Below, one piece after another: positions 55,875-64,000 of a stretch of DNA of 64,000 bases. Within the stretch, counting starts at the first letter, position 1. Each line of letters begins with the position of its first letter. Source of the stretch: Cytobacillus oceanisediminis (GTDB lineage: Bacteria; Bacillota; Bacilli; Bacillales; Cytobacillaceae). Under the pieces are notes generated by a model. The model was not told where the DNA came from and did not search any database. It was given only the letters and a program-made list of their open reading frames with translations. The stretch is taken from NCBI RefSeq assembly GCF_022811925.1, contig NZ_CP065511.1, forward strand, positions 5,209,001 to 5,273,000, in the 5' to 3' direction. Both the position numbers and the translations under genes were made by a program.

Positions 55875-55879
55875 GGCTG

Positions 55880-57493
55880 TTAATTCGTCAAGTAAACCTT
55901 CGTAAAATCATCATCTTCCATTGGGTGTGCAGTGAATCCCTGGACATAGGCTGCCATTGCGATTGGCGGTGTTGTATGTGCAAGCGTCACCCACGGGGCA
56001 TCTTCATGAAAAATTTCCTGAGCCTGCTGGTAAAGCTTTGCCCGTTCGTCCTGGTCAAATGTTACACGGGCATCCTGCAGAAGCTTTGTAAATTCCTCAT
56101 TTTCATAGAAAGCACGGTTGCTGGCAGGTTTCTCCGTATTTGTTGCACTCAGGTTCGGGAACAGGAAGTTATCCGGATCTGCCATAACGCCTGTCCAGCC
56201 ATATAAGCCCATTGGATGTTCCCCGTTTCCAGACTTTTGAAGGTACGTTGCCCACTCATAAGTAACGATTTCGGCTTCGATGCCAACTTTCTTCAGATCT
56301 GACTGGATGGCTTCTGCCACCTTCATTGGCTGCGGCATATACGGCCTTGGGTTGCTCATTGCCCAAAGCTGGGTTTTGAATCCATCTGGATATCCTGCTT
56401 CTGCCAATAGTTTTTTCGCTTCTTCCACATTGAATTTGTAGTCTTCAATGCTGTCATTGTAGCCCCAAAGCACAGATGGGAATGGATTTTTCGCTACCTC
56501 TGCATAGCCATTATAGAAAGCATCCACAATGGCTTGTTTATCGATTGCCATATTTACTGCCTGACGTACTTTTACATCATCGAAAGGTGCCATTTGTGTA
56601 TTCAGAACCATATAGCCGATGTTAAAGCTAGGGCGCTTGACAAGACTTAAGTTTGAATCAGCTTCAATAGTCGTGGCATCATCCGGATTTAATCCATCGA
56701 TGATATCGACTTCACCAGCTTGAAGAGCAGTCAGGCGTGAAGAATTCTCCGGAATTACACGGAAAATCAGCTCATCCAGATAAGGACCTTCACCTGCATA
56801 ATTTTCATTTTTCTTAAGGACGATTTTGTCATTGGTTTTCCAGCTATCAAATACGAACGGGCCTGTTCCCACTGGATTTTGATAGAACTTGTCACCATAC
56901 TTTTCAATCGCCGCCGGACTTGCAATTCCAAACATAGGAATAGCCAAATAGCTGATAAATGGAGCTGTCTTTTCAGTTAATTTAAACTCTACTGTTGATT
57001 CATCAACTGCTTTTACATACTCGATCTTATGGTTCGGGTCTCCTTTAAAGCCCCCGTACAAGAAAGGGTAGTATGGAAAATCCCCTTTGTGGTAGGGGTT
57101 TTCAGGATCCATCCACCGATCGAAGTTGAACACGACAGCTTCCGCATTAAAATCGGTTCCATCCTGGAACTTGATGCCCTTTTTCAGTGTAATGGTCCAT
57201 GTCAGTCCATCGTCAGAGACTTTGTGAGACTCCGCTAATCCCGGCTGGACTTCAAGATTTTCATCATATACAAACAGTGTTTCAAAAATATTGCTTGTTA
57301 CACGGATGGATTCACCATCTGTTACATTGATGGGATCCAGCCCAATCGCATCAGCACCGCGGGCATAAATTAAGGAACCGCCCTCTTTTGGTTCACTGTT
57401 GCCTGATGCTTTTTCACTGCCTCCAGAACATGCTGAAAGCAGTAATGAAAGAATCAGTAAAATGCTTAAAACTAATGAAGACTTGCCTTTCAT
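55880..57493 (-). CDS. Oligopeptide/dipeptide ABC substrate-binding lipoprotein
   Basis: A 537-residue SBP_bac_5 family receptor with a lipoprotein signal (LSLLLSACSGG) followed by a Ser/Gly-rich linker. Conserved are LIYARGADAIGLDPINV, ESHKVSDDGLTWTITLKKGI and RQAVNMAIDKQAI. It resembles DppE/GsiB receptors for di- or oligopeptides or glutathione. ATG is preceded by AAGGGGGAAAA. No permease or ATPase genes accompany it, so it must rely on transport subunits encoded elsewhere. A cre box about 226 bp upstream suggests carbon catabolite control. Confidence 0.9.
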   Translation of the reverse strand: MKGKSSLVLSILLILSLLLSACSGGSEKASGNSEPKEGGSLIYARGADAIGLDPINVTDGESIRVTSNIFETLFVYDENLEVQPGLAESHKVSDDGLTWTITLKKGIKFQDGTDFNAEAVVFNFDRWMDPENPYHKGDFPYYPFLYGGFKGDPNHKIEYVKAVDESTVEFKLTEKTAPFISYLAIPMFGIASPAAIEKYGDKFYQNPVGTGPFVFDSWKTNDKIVLKKNENYAGEGPYLDELIFRVIPENSSRLTALQAGEVDIIDGLNPDDATTIEADSNLSLVKRPSFNIGYMVLNTQMAPFDDVKVRQAVNMAIDKQAIVDAFYNGYAEVAKNPFPSVLWGYNDSIEDYKFNVEEAKKLLAEAGYPDGFKTQLWAMSNPRPYMPQPMKVAEAIQSDLKKVGIEAEIVTYEWATYLQKSGNGEHPMGLYGWTGVMADPDNFLFPNLSATNTEKPASNRAFYENEEFTKLLQDARVTFDQDERAKLYQQAQEIFHEDAPWVTLAHTTPPIAMAAYVQGFTAHPMEDDDFTKVYLTN

Positions 57494-57718
57494 CGGTATT
57501 TTCCCCCTTGTGTTTTTTATGTAAGCGGAGCTGAAAGAGTACAGTCCGCTATTTCCCTTAGTAAATAGAAAAATTACTGATTAGATTTTATTTTTAGATT
57601 TTTCATATTTTTTAATAAAAATTAGTATATCTTAGATTAGCGAAATATTCTACTATATTTTTAGAGTCGAAATTTTTATTATTGGTATTTATCCTATTCA
57701 GCTTCTTCAACATATATA

Positions 57719-57734
57719 TTGTAAACGTTTACAT
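57719..57734. promoter_or_regulatory. CcpA cre box
   Basis: TTGTAAACGTTTACAT matches every position of the cre consensus WTGNNARCGNWWWCAW and contains a 14-bp palindrome. It lies in the 384-bp spacer 57494-57877. That spacer is otherwise AT-rich with only the codA terminator recognised. Confidence 0.85.
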
Positions 57735-57835
57735 AACTTTTCGGTTTTTTATAATAATTTTATTTATCGTTTATTAGTTAAATAAAACTATCATTTGGAA
57801 ACTAATAAATATATGGTTAGTGTCCTTGCAGCATA

Positions 57836-57873
57836 AGAAAAGACTGCCCCAGTCAGCCTGAGCCAGTCTTTTA
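57836..57873 (-). terminator. Terminator of the codBA operon
   Basis: AAAAGACTG / CAGTCTTTT stem with an inner GGCTCAGGCTGACTGGG loop, ending in a T run on the minus strand, immediately past the codA stop. Confidence 0.82.
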
Positions 57874-57877
57874 TCTA

Positions 57878-59143
57878 TCATTTATGAAAGTTCACATTCT
57901 CTTTTGCCTCACCAAACATCACAGATGTCTGGCTGGGTTTCGTTTCAGCAATTACTTTTCCATTTCTTATGGAATACTTGATAGCCGCCTGACGCCTGAT
58001 CGCTTCATACTCATTTTCCGCATCAAGAATGATCAGGTTGGCCGGTTTCCCCTCTTCAATTCCATATTTCTCTTCAATATTTAATGTTTTGGCACTGTTA
58101 TTTGTAATCAAGTCAAATGAGTTAACAATTTGTTCGTAGCCCATCAGCTGTGACACATGAATGCCCATGTGGAGCACCTGCAGCATATTGCCGGTGCCAA
58201 GCGGATACCATGGATCGAAGATATCGTCATGGCCGAAGCTTACGTTAAGCCCTGCTTCGAGCAGTTCTTTTACTCTTGTAATCCCCCTGCGCTTCGGATA
58301 CGTATCAAAGCGTCCCTGCAGATGGATGTTTACGAGCGGGTTGGCTACAAAGTTAATGTTTGATAGCTTTAACAATCTGAATAGCTTGTAAGTATAGGCA
58401 TCATTATACGAGCCCATTGCCGTTGTATGGCTGGCTGTTACCCGGCTGCCCAATCCACGTTCATAGGCTTCCGCAGCCACAACTTCCACAAAGCGCGACT
58501 GTTCATCATCGATTTCATCGCAATGGATATCGACAAGGCGGTCATATTTTTCTGCAAGATCAAAGGCCGTTTTCATTGAAGCAACGCCGTACTCCCTTGT
58601 GAACTCGAAATGAGGAATGCCTCCTACCACATCAGCCCCCATTTTCAGCGCTTCCTCCATGAGCTCTGCGCCGCTTGGATAAGAATTGATTCCCTCCTGC
58701 GGGAAGGCTACAAGCTGCAGGTCCACATAGTCAGCCATTTCTTCTTTTACTTCCAAAAGTGCTTTTAATGCAGTCAGACTGGGATCTGTTACATCTACAT
58801 GGGTGCGGACATGCTGGATTCCCTGTGCAATCTGCCATTTCAGTGCCGTTTTGGCCCTTGTTTTTACATCTTCATGTGTCAGGGTTTCTTTTCTTTGTGC
58901 CCATCTTTGAATGCCTTCAAATAATGTTCCGCTCTGGTTCCATTCTGGCTCTCCGGCTGTCAGGGTAGTATCCAGGTGAATATGGGGCTCGATGAAGGGT
59001 GCCGAAACCAGGGATCCTGCAGCATCAAGGATTTCCTGGCCTGATTCCGCTTCCCCTTGTGATAAGCTATGAATCTTTCCGTCTTGTATCGCTATATTCC
59101 ATAAGCCTTCCCGGCCTCTTAGTTTTGCATTTTTAATAATCAC
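57878..59143 (-). CDS. codA: Cytosine deaminase
   Basis: Metal-dependent amidohydrolase converting cytosine to uracil and ammonia, 421 residues. His54 and His56 are in EPHIHLD. The metal/catalytic Glu is in [15 protein letters not shown] further His is in [10 protein letters not shown] and the Asp in [10 protein letters not shown]. All match CodA. GTG start behind GGGGAATTAAG, overlapping the end of codB by 11 bp. Uracil produced here enters pyrimidine salvage, consistent with the PyrR attenuator ahead of the operon. Confidence 0.93.
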   Translation of the reverse strand: MIIKNAKLRGREGLWNIAIQDGKIHSLSQGEAESGQEILDAAGSLVSAPFIEPHIHLDTTLTAGEPEWNQSGTLFEGIQRWAQRKETLTHEDVKTRAKTALKWQIAQGIQHVRTHVDVTDPSLTALKALLEVKEEMADYVDLQLVAFPQEGINSYPSGAELMEEALKMGADVVGGIPHFEFTREYGVASMKTAFDLAEKYDRLVDIHCDEIDDEQSRFVEVVAAEAYERGLGSRVTASHTTAMGSYNDAYTYKLFRLLKLSNINFVANPLVNIHLQGRFDTYPKRRGITRVKELLEAGLNVSFGHDDIFDPWYPLGTGNMLQVLHMGIHVSQLMGYEQIVNSFDLITNNSAKTLNIEEKYGIEEGKPANLIILDAENEYEAIRRQAAIKYSIRNGKVIAETKPSQTSVMFGEAKENVNFHK

Positions 59144-60401
59144 TTCTTAATTCCCCTTCCCTGACTGAATTTTTGCCTTGCAAAGAAGCAGCCAATTTTG
59201 ATACCAGGACAAATGTTACGGCTGATCCTAACAGCGAGTTGATTGGCGGGATTCCCGGCACAAAATTTGCCGCAGCCACGCCGGCTGCCCAGGCTAGGAT
59301 GGCGATCCAGTTTACAGCCTTAAACTTCATATCTGCAAACTTCTTATACTCTCCACGATTCACGATAAAGTAATCTGCTAAGATGATAGCCCCGATGGAT
59401 GGCAGCGTTGATCCCAGAATCGTCAGGAACCCGACAAAGTTGTTGTACAGCCACATGGCCGCAATTGTTCCAACAATCCCGTTGAAGATGACGACCTTTC
59501 CTTTTCGGATCTTTAAAATGCTGGCAAACCCTAAGCCTGATGCATATAAAGCGTTATCGTTCGTTGTCCAGATATTTAAGCCAAGAACCAGAATCGCCGG
59601 GAAAATCAGCTTTTGGATGAACATGACTTCTGAAATATCAGATTGCCCTGTTGCGATTGCACCAATTGCACCGAAGAGGAACATGATAGAGTTTCCGATG
59701 AAGAAGGCGATGACTGTCGATACTACTGCTGAACGTTTTGTATTTGAGAATCGCGCGAAGTCAGGAGTGAGCGTGCCCGCACTGATAAACGAGCCGACGC
59801 AAATCGTTAAAGCCGCTGCCAGACTAATGGCCTCTGTTGGCTGATATTGCATAAGTCCTTCCAGGCCGCCTGCTGTTTCTGTCGCTTTAAAAACGGAGAA
59901 GCTTCCTAGAATAGTGATTAAAGGGACTGCTACGAAGCTCAGAATTGCCAGTGCCTTCATGCCGAAGAAGGCTGTGCCTGTCATTAGCAGACCTGCTACT
60001 GCAATCAGGAGATACGCATCAATTCCTGTTACTTTTTGAACCGGCAGCGCAAACATCGCAACACCAACTCCAAACCAGCCAACCTGAGTTGCAGCCAGTA
60101 AAAAGGATGATAGGTAAGATCCTTTTTCACCGAAGGCATAGCGGGTGAGCAGGTGTGTTGATAAGCCAGTTTTTGCGGCGATATAAGCAAGGGCTCCTGT
60201 ATAAGCACCTAAAATCAAGTTGCCTGCCAGAACGATTCCTATAAATTGAATGAAGGTTAATCCTGTTCCAAGTGTTCCGCCAGACCACATGCTGGCTGAG
60301 AAGAAGGTCAGACCGAGCATCACCACAAGCATTTTCCAAAAACCATTGCGATGCCCTTGAGGTACCGCTTCTAACGAAAAATCCAAATCTACTTTTTTCA
60401 T
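59133..60401 (-). CDS. codB: Cytosine permease (NCS1 family)
   Basis: A 422-residue nucleobase-cation symporter with about 12 helices. Family features are [36 protein letters not shown] helices and [15 protein letters not shown]. The start at 60401 is chosen because GGAGGAATTGG precedes it; the ORF reaches 60449 but has no site there. It imports cytosine for the deaminase. The gene is 215 bp downstream of the attenuator stem, with a palindromic repeat in between. Confidence 0.92.
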   Translation of the reverse strand: MKKVDLDFSLEAVPQGHRNGFWKMLVVMLGLTFFSASMWSGGTLGTGLTFIQFIGIVLAGNLILGAYTGALAYIAAKTGLSTHLLTRYAFGEKGSYLSSFLLAATQVGWFGVGVAMFALPVQKVTGIDAYLLIAVAGLLMTGTAFFGMKALAILSFVAVPLITILGSFSVFKATETAGGLEGLMQYQPTEAISLAAALTICVGSFISAGTLTPDFARFSNTKRSAVVSTVIAFFIGNSIMFLFGAIGAIATGQSDISEVMFIQKLIFPAILVLGLNIWTTNDNALYASGLGFASILKIRKGKVVIFNGIVGTIAAMWLYNNFVGFLTILGSTLPSIGAIILADYFIVNRGEYKKFADMKFKAVNWIAILAWAAGVAAANFVPGIPPINSLLGSAVTFVLVSKLAASLQGKNSVREGELRSDY

Positions 60402-60450
60402 ACCAATTCCTCCAATCGAGTTTTGAAACTGGTACCGAAGGATCTTCACT

Positions 60451-60574
60451 AGAAAAGCGCAGAGCGCCTGCTCATCGGCCTCAAGCTTAAGACAAGCGCT
60501 GGCAGAAGGCGTTTTTTGCCTTCAGAAGCGATTGACTTAAGACCTCGAGCCGATGGCGCTCGGAGCTAGACAGT
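60451..60574. repeat. Bacillaceae palindromic intergenic repeat in the codB leader
   Basis: A long imperfect inverted repeat: AGCGCCTG...ATCGGC...CTTAAG (60463-60492) pairs with CTTAAG...GCCGAT...GGCGCT (60534-60560). The apex is GAAGGCG-TTTTT-GCCTTC and the ends read GAAAAGCG and CTAGACAG. This agrees with a widespread intergenic repeat family of Bacillus and Geobacillus, often of unknown function. It lies between the PyrR attenuator and the codB ribosome site. Confidence 0.65.
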
Positions 60575-60613
60575 TATCGAAGTTAGAAGCAATACCTTCT
60601 TAATCATTCGGGA

Positions 60614-60656
60614 AAAGAAAAAGGCTTCTCGCCGTTTTCCGACAAGAAGCCTTTTT
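60614..60656 (-). terminator. Attenuator terminator of the PyrR-controlled codBA leader
   Basis: AAAAAGGCTTCT / AGAAGCCTTTTT stem (60645-60656 with 60618-60629), then TTTCTTTTCC, about 60 bases after the PyrR loop. It terminates the transcript unless an alternative structure forms. Confidence 0.82.
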
Positions 60657-60659
60657 CCT

Positions 60660-60745
60660 GCATGAAGAACCCATGGGCAGGCTGCACCTCACCCATTGGT
60701 ATCATACTTCCGCTGTCCTTGTCAGCCTCACGGGACTGATTTAAA
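60660..60745 (-). promoter_or_regulatory. PyrR-binding RNA element upstream of codBA
   Basis: On the minus strand TTTAAATCAGTCCCGTGAGG is followed by CTGACAAGGA. This contains the conserved PyrR-binding loop (AGUCC-GNGAGGCU-ANAAGGA). With the terminator at 60614-60656 it forms the usual anti-antiterminator/attenuator arrangement. UMP/UTP-bound PyrR would stabilise termination, so codBA should be induced by pyrimidine shortage. The family is well established for pyr operons and pyrimidine permeases. Confidence 0.85.
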
Positions 60746-60780
60746 GGTACCAGTATTTAATTGTCTATTATTATTTCAAA

Positions 60781-61155
60781 AATATAGGAACCTGTCAACT
60801 CTGTGTTTCAGGATTTATGCTCCAATCTGAAAAAGAGGGTTTTTTTATACACAATTTTTAATCTGCGCCTGCCATATCGGTCACTCCGCAAGAAATCAAC
60901 TTCATACTATCAGCATAGTAAAAACCAATGGATCTTTCACGAAGAAAATGTGGAAGCATATTCGAGATCAAGTCTCCAAATGCCAGCGCTAATATTCTAG
61001 CTGCCAAGCCATTAACCCGTGCGTTTAAGGCTTTGTTCAAGAAGTACCAACTGACTTTTTGAATTTGTTACCATCATCTAGTTTCGACAATATTATCCCC
61101 TCTTTCCCAGGAAATGATTTATTTCTACACAATAAAAAACAGGATTTGACTGCTT
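60781..61155. other. Spacer with no supported gene
   Basis: About 375 bp between the codBA control region and the amidase operon terminator. Short open frames of 60-65 codons exist on both strands but lack ribosome sites and recognisable domains. I see no repeat or RNA here. Confidence 0.45.
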
Positions 61156-61190
61156 GATAAAAGAGCTGCCATCCATGAGGAAGCAGCTCC
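61156..61190 (-). terminator. Terminator of the amidase gene
   Basis: GAGCTGCT / GGCAGCTC stem followed by TTTTATC on the minus strand, within 15 bp of the stop. Confidence 0.82.
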
Positions 61191-61196
61191 GATTAT

Positions 61197-62624
61197 TTAT
61201 ATCGTTTGTTCAATAGCAATTGACGGACGTCTTTTCCCATAACCAGTAACCTGTTCAAAGGCCCGCCCAATTCTTAACACTTCAAAATCAGCTCTGTGCC
61301 GCCCCACGATTTGCAGACCGATTGGAAGTCCATCTGCTGTAAATCCGCTCGGGATTGAGACAGCTGGGTTTCCCGCAGCAGAAATATAATAGCAGGATCG
61401 CATCCAATCAATGTAGTTTTCCATTCTGACTCCGTTGATTTCTTTTGGGTATTCAATATTTACATCAAATGCCGTCACCTGGCTGACTGGCAGGATAAGT
61501 GCATCATACTGATTAAAGAATTCAGCCATACGGTTATATAGAAGCGCACGGAGCCTCTCTGCTTTCCCTACATCCGGGCCGCTTAGGCTTCTGCCCTTTT
61601 CAATGTTCCAGATGACACTCGGTTTAATCATTTCACGGAATCGCTCAAAGATTTCAGAATAAGATAGCTCGAACTCCCATGCTCGAAGCACTTGGAAAAC
61701 TTCGTCTGCTTCCGTTAAATCCGGGCATGCTTCTTCCACTATGCACCCAAGATCCTCAAAGACTTTTACCTGTTCTTCAAGGTTGCTTCTCACCTCCGGC
61801 TCGACTGGAAGAAGACCTCCAAAGTCAGCAGAATACGCTATGCGCAAACCCTTAATATCAAGCTGAACCGGCTCCAGGAACTTGGATCCTGGCTCTTCAA
61901 TGGAAAGCGGGGACTGTCCATCAGGTCCGGCAATCACGGACAGCATAAAAAAGGCGTCATCTACATTCCGTGTTATTGGCCCCTGCACAGCCAGAGGCGA
62001 ATAGAGCGCGGTTCTTGAAAGTGGGATGCGCCCAGGGGAAGTTCTCAGCCCAACCACATTGTTAAAGCTGGCAGGGTTCCGCAGCGATCCGCCCATATCG
62101 CTTCCATCTGCAAAAGGGATCATTCCGCTTGCCACTGCAGCAGCTGCTCCCCCGCTGCTTCCGCCCGCTGATTTGCTTAGATCATATGGGTTTTTGGTAG
62201 CGCCAAACAGCTTATTGAAGGTATGAGACCCTGCAGCAAATTCAGGAACGTTTGTTTTTCCAATCACTATCGCTCCTGCCTTCCGCAATCTTTCAACAAT
62301 CAGATCATCCACACTTGGATAATTGTCCCGGTAGATTAGGGATCCGCTTGTTGCCGGAAAGCCAACAGCATTGTGAGTATCCTTAATCGCGATGGGCAGT
62401 CCGTGGAAAGGGCCGGCCGGCTTTCCTGCATCCAGCATTTCATCCGCCTTGACTGCTTCCTTTAACGACAGTTCCTCATTAAGAGATACGATCGCATTCA
62501 CCTTTGGATTTACACGCTGAATTTGTGCCAGGTGAGCTTCCATTACCTCCCGTACAGATAATTCCCGATTCTGTATAGCCTTGGCAAGATTGCGTGCAGA
62601 ATCAAAACAAATATCTTTTCCCAT
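61197..62624 (-). CDS. Amidase-signature family hydrolase
   Basis: A 475-residue amidase. The Ser-cisSer-Lys triad residues lie in AIKDTHN (Lys), SAGGSSGGAAAAVASG (first Ser) and DGSDMGGSLRNPA (cis-Ser and nucleophile). GatA-like proteins share this fold, but no gatB/gatC is nearby, so a free-standing amide hydrolase is more likely. The ATG at 62624 is chosen because GGGGAG lies 9 bases upstream and MGKDICFDSARNLA is a typical start; the ORF runs to 62675. It follows two membrane-protein genes that may transport its substrate. Confidence 0.85.
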   Translation of the reverse strand: MGKDICFDSARNLAKAIQNRELSVREVMEAHLAQIQRVNPKVNAIVSLNEELSLKEAVKADEMLDAGKPAGPFHGLPIAIKDTHNAVGFPATSGSLIYRDNYPSVDDLIVERLRKAGAIVIGKTNVPEFAAGSHTFNKLFGATKNPYDLSKSAGGSSGGAAAAVASGMIPFADGSDMGGSLRNPASFNNVVGLRTSPGRIPLSRTALYSPLAVQGPITRNVDDAFFMLSVIAGPDGQSPLSIEEPGSKFLEPVQLDIKGLRIAYSADFGGLLPVEPEVRSNLEEQVKVFEDLGCIVEEACPDLTEADEVFQVLRAWEFELSYSEIFERFREMIKPSVIWNIEKGRSLSGPDVGKAERLRALLYNRMAEFFNQYDALILPVSQVTAFDVNIEYPKEINGVRMENYIDWMRSCYYISAAGNPAVSIPSGFTADGLPIGLQIVGRHRADFEVLRIGRAFEQVTGYGKRRPSIAIEQTI

Positions 62625-62654
62625 TTCATACAGCTCCCCACTTTTATATTTTGA

Positions 62655-62696
62655 CTCAAAAAAATCCCCTTCCATTTTTTATCTAAGCTGAAGGGG
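62655..62696 (-). terminator. Terminator between the membrane-protein pair and the amidase
   Basis: CCCCTTC / GAAGGGG stem (62690-62696 with 62666-62673) followed by ATTTTTTTG on the minus strand. It falls after the stop at 62727 and before the amidase start, so the amidase may be transcribed separately or by partial read-through. Confidence 0.75.
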
Positions 62697-62726
62697 AAAA
62701 AAGTCTGCTAAAGATGTTATGAAGAC

Positions 62727-63440
62727 TTAATCGGATGCGCCGCCTTTTGATTTTTCAATAAATAGAACGACCGCAATGGTAATGGCTACACAAAGAACGA
62801 TTTTGATCAAACTAAAAATCGGCGCAAACAGCACAGCCATGCCGATCACAAAAGCAACCAATCCATACAAAGGCTTTTTAAGGGCAAACTGTCCCAAAAC
62901 TCCTCCGTAAATGGCAGGAAGAATAAACTGAAGGGCATTTTGCACGGACTGCGGGATAATAGTCAGGATATATGAACCACTTAACACGACCGCGATGATA
63001 ATGACAATGTTTGTTAAGGAAGCGACAGCAATGCCCAGAGTGCCTGCAACCTCTGCTTTTTTTGTACCGGGCTCAGCTCCAATCGACTCTTGGGCTGCAG
63101 CTGAACATGGAAGGCACATATTGGCAATATTCCCGGTCAAAAACGCAATATAGGTTCCGGATTTTCCCAGGACCGGATAATACGTAATAGGCTCAAGAAA
63201 CCACATGATCCCTATAAAGGCTGCATATCCGATCAATCCTCCTGCAATGGCTCCCCAGCCTGGATGGTAGCCCAGTATGAATGAAAAATAGATTGGTGGC
63301 ACAAACGACATCACAATCAGCATCCAAAGAGTGGTTTGCCCCCAAAAATCGGACTTCGCATGGAATCCCTGCATGCTCATGGTTGTTTGTTTTATCTCAA
63401 TATTTGCTTCCGTCACTCCAGCTTTCGTCGGTACAGTCAT
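62727..63440 (-). CDS. Membrane protein of unknown function, probable transporter half
   Basis: A 237-residue protein with about five to six helices after a charged N terminus (TKAGVTEANIEIKQ). Features include SFVPPIYFSFILGYHPGWGA and TGNIANMCLPCSAAAQESIG. It is encoded 15 bp after another membrane gene that runs off the window. Two-gene membrane transporters of this shape occur beside amidohydrolases in Firmicutes, but I cannot name the family with certainty. ATG follows AAAGGGGATG. Confidence 0.65.
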   Translation of the reverse strand: MTVPTKAGVTEANIEIKQTTMSMQGFHAKSDFWGQTTLWMLIVMSFVPPIYFSFILGYHPGWGAIAGGLIGYAAFIGIMWFLEPITYYPVLGKSGTYIAFLTGNIANMCLPCSAAAQESIGAEPGTKKAEVAGTLGIAVASLTNIVIIIAVVLSGSYILTIIPQSVQNALQFILPAIYGGVLGQFALKKPLYGLVAFVIGMAVLFAPIFSLIKIVLCVAITIAVVLFIEKSKGGASD

Positions 63441-63455
63441 GGTACATCCCCTTTC

Positions 63456-64000
63456 TTAAATAAGTGTTGTCAGATAGCTGATAGTCAAAGCGATGACAAG
63501 CGAAATCCCAAGTGCCCATTCCTGGAGCCACCGGATTTCCCGCTTTTTTGCAAATGTAAGAATAAGCATCATTGATACGCCGGCAGCAATGGCAGCAACC
63601 GTCTCACTATATCCCTTCACCATTTGCTGGCTGGCAAGATAAGCAAATGCCCCGAGCATCGCCGCTGTCGACACGATTGTCATCATTTTGGCATTCTTGC
63701 TGACAATTTTCTTTTCCACTTTCCCCAGTGATTTTGTAGCAAGAGCCGTAAAAATCAGCCAGCCTGTTCCGCCAAGGCACATGGTCCAAACAACCGTTGT
63801 AAATGCCGCCAAACCAAAATCAGGTGAATTCAATTCTACTCCATATGCATTTGCCCCAATTCCTGCTGCGGTCAATTCAGTTGCAGCGGAGCCTATGATT
63901 CCTATCCTCATCAATGTGAACGGACCGCCCAGGACGGCAATAAGAGATATAATGACCACTGCAATCCCGAATGAAGGTCCTAAACTGCTGATAAAACCGG
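63456..64000 (-). CDS. Membrane protein of unknown function (5' end outside window)
   Basis: At least 181 residues, with the frame still open at base 64000. Helices include SFGIAVVIISLIAVLGGPFT and AAFTTVVWTMCLGGTGWLIF. It ends 16 bp before the 237-residue membrane gene. A distant resemblance to DUF5058-type proteins is suspected from memory only. The pair with the downstream membrane gene suggests a two-component transporter. Confidence 0.6.
   Translation of the reverse strand, partial: GFISSLGPSFGIAVVIISLIAVLGGPFTLMRIGIIGSAATELTAAGIGANAYGVELNSPDFGLAAFTTVVWTMCLGGTGWLIFTALATKSLGKVEKKIVSKNAKMMTIVSTAAMLGAFAYLASQQMVKGYSETVAAIAAGVSMMLILTFAKKREIRWLQEWALGISLVIALTISYLTTLI

Noticed and set aside
60858..61040. 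60-codon minus-strand frame in the codB/amidase spacer
   Set aside because: It has no ribosome site and no recognisable domain. A decayed gene is possible but not supported.

Overview
The window looks like chromosomal DNA from a low-to-moderate GC member of the Bacillaceae (Bacillus, Cytobacillus or Mesobacillus-like). The evidence is strong AGGAGG-type ribosome binding sites, frequent TTG and GTG starts, a PBP3/MecA-type lipoprotein transpeptidase, a CcpA cre box, a PyrR attenuator, SigL (sigma-54) type regulators with matching -24/-12 promoters, and a TAXI-TRAP transporter. The species cannot be fixed from the sequence alone. No rRNA, tRNA, prophage, intact insertion sequence or CRISPR array was seen. 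Almost everything is accessory catabolism and transport.

Layout. 1-2702: a GltS-type symporter (cut by the window edge) and formimidoylglutamase HutG, divergent from a LysR regulator. 2923-4929: penicillin-binding protein 3. 5126-22571: sixteen minus-strand genes with no internal terminator seen. They run from a sigma-54 activator through an acyl-CoA-ligase-like protein, a CoA transferase pair, a TAXI-TRAP transporter, a complete beta-oxidation set, and then a 2-hydroxyacid dehydrogenase, a hotdog thioesterase, an NMO/FabK flavoprotein, an SDR, a tartrate/D-malate type dehydrogenase and an unknown membrane protein. A consensus -24/-12 promoter and upstream TTGCAA dyads precede the set. This reads as uptake, CoA activation and beta-oxidation of an unidentified carboxylic acid.

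22964-26750: an ascorbate-family PTS (IIC, IIB) led by a PRD regulator with a fused IIA domain. 26971-33615: a ROK regulator, an iron/AfuA-type ABC transporter and an argininosuccinate-lyase paralogue, probably catabolic. Two palindromes lie in the divergent promoter region shared with a secreted PIG-L deacetylase (33924-36431). 36.5-38.8 kb: a NERD nuclease-like gene and two small unknown genes sit between two arrays of a roughly 10-bp motif repeated every 20-21 bp. The arrays are in opposite orientation. This is the most unusual non-coding structure in the window.

38864-41838: two chemoreceptor-type proteins. 41994-48009: a second sigma-54 circuit (activator, TGTAG dyads, perfect -24/-12 promoter) driving an iron alcohol dehydrogenase, a GntP permease and an acylating semialdehyde dehydrogenase. 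This fits growth on a 3-hydroxy acid such as 3-hydroxypropionate or 3-hydroxyisobutyrate. 48417-50384: a secreted M6-like metalloprotease. 50433-54376: a YfcC transporter, an enolase-superfamily epimerase and an unusual regulator. 54754-57493: an M42 aminopeptidase and a peptide-binding lipoprotein. 57878-60401: codB-codA under a PyrR attenuator, with a Bacillaceae palindromic repeat inside the leader. 61197-64000: an amidase and two membrane proteins, the last cut by the window end.
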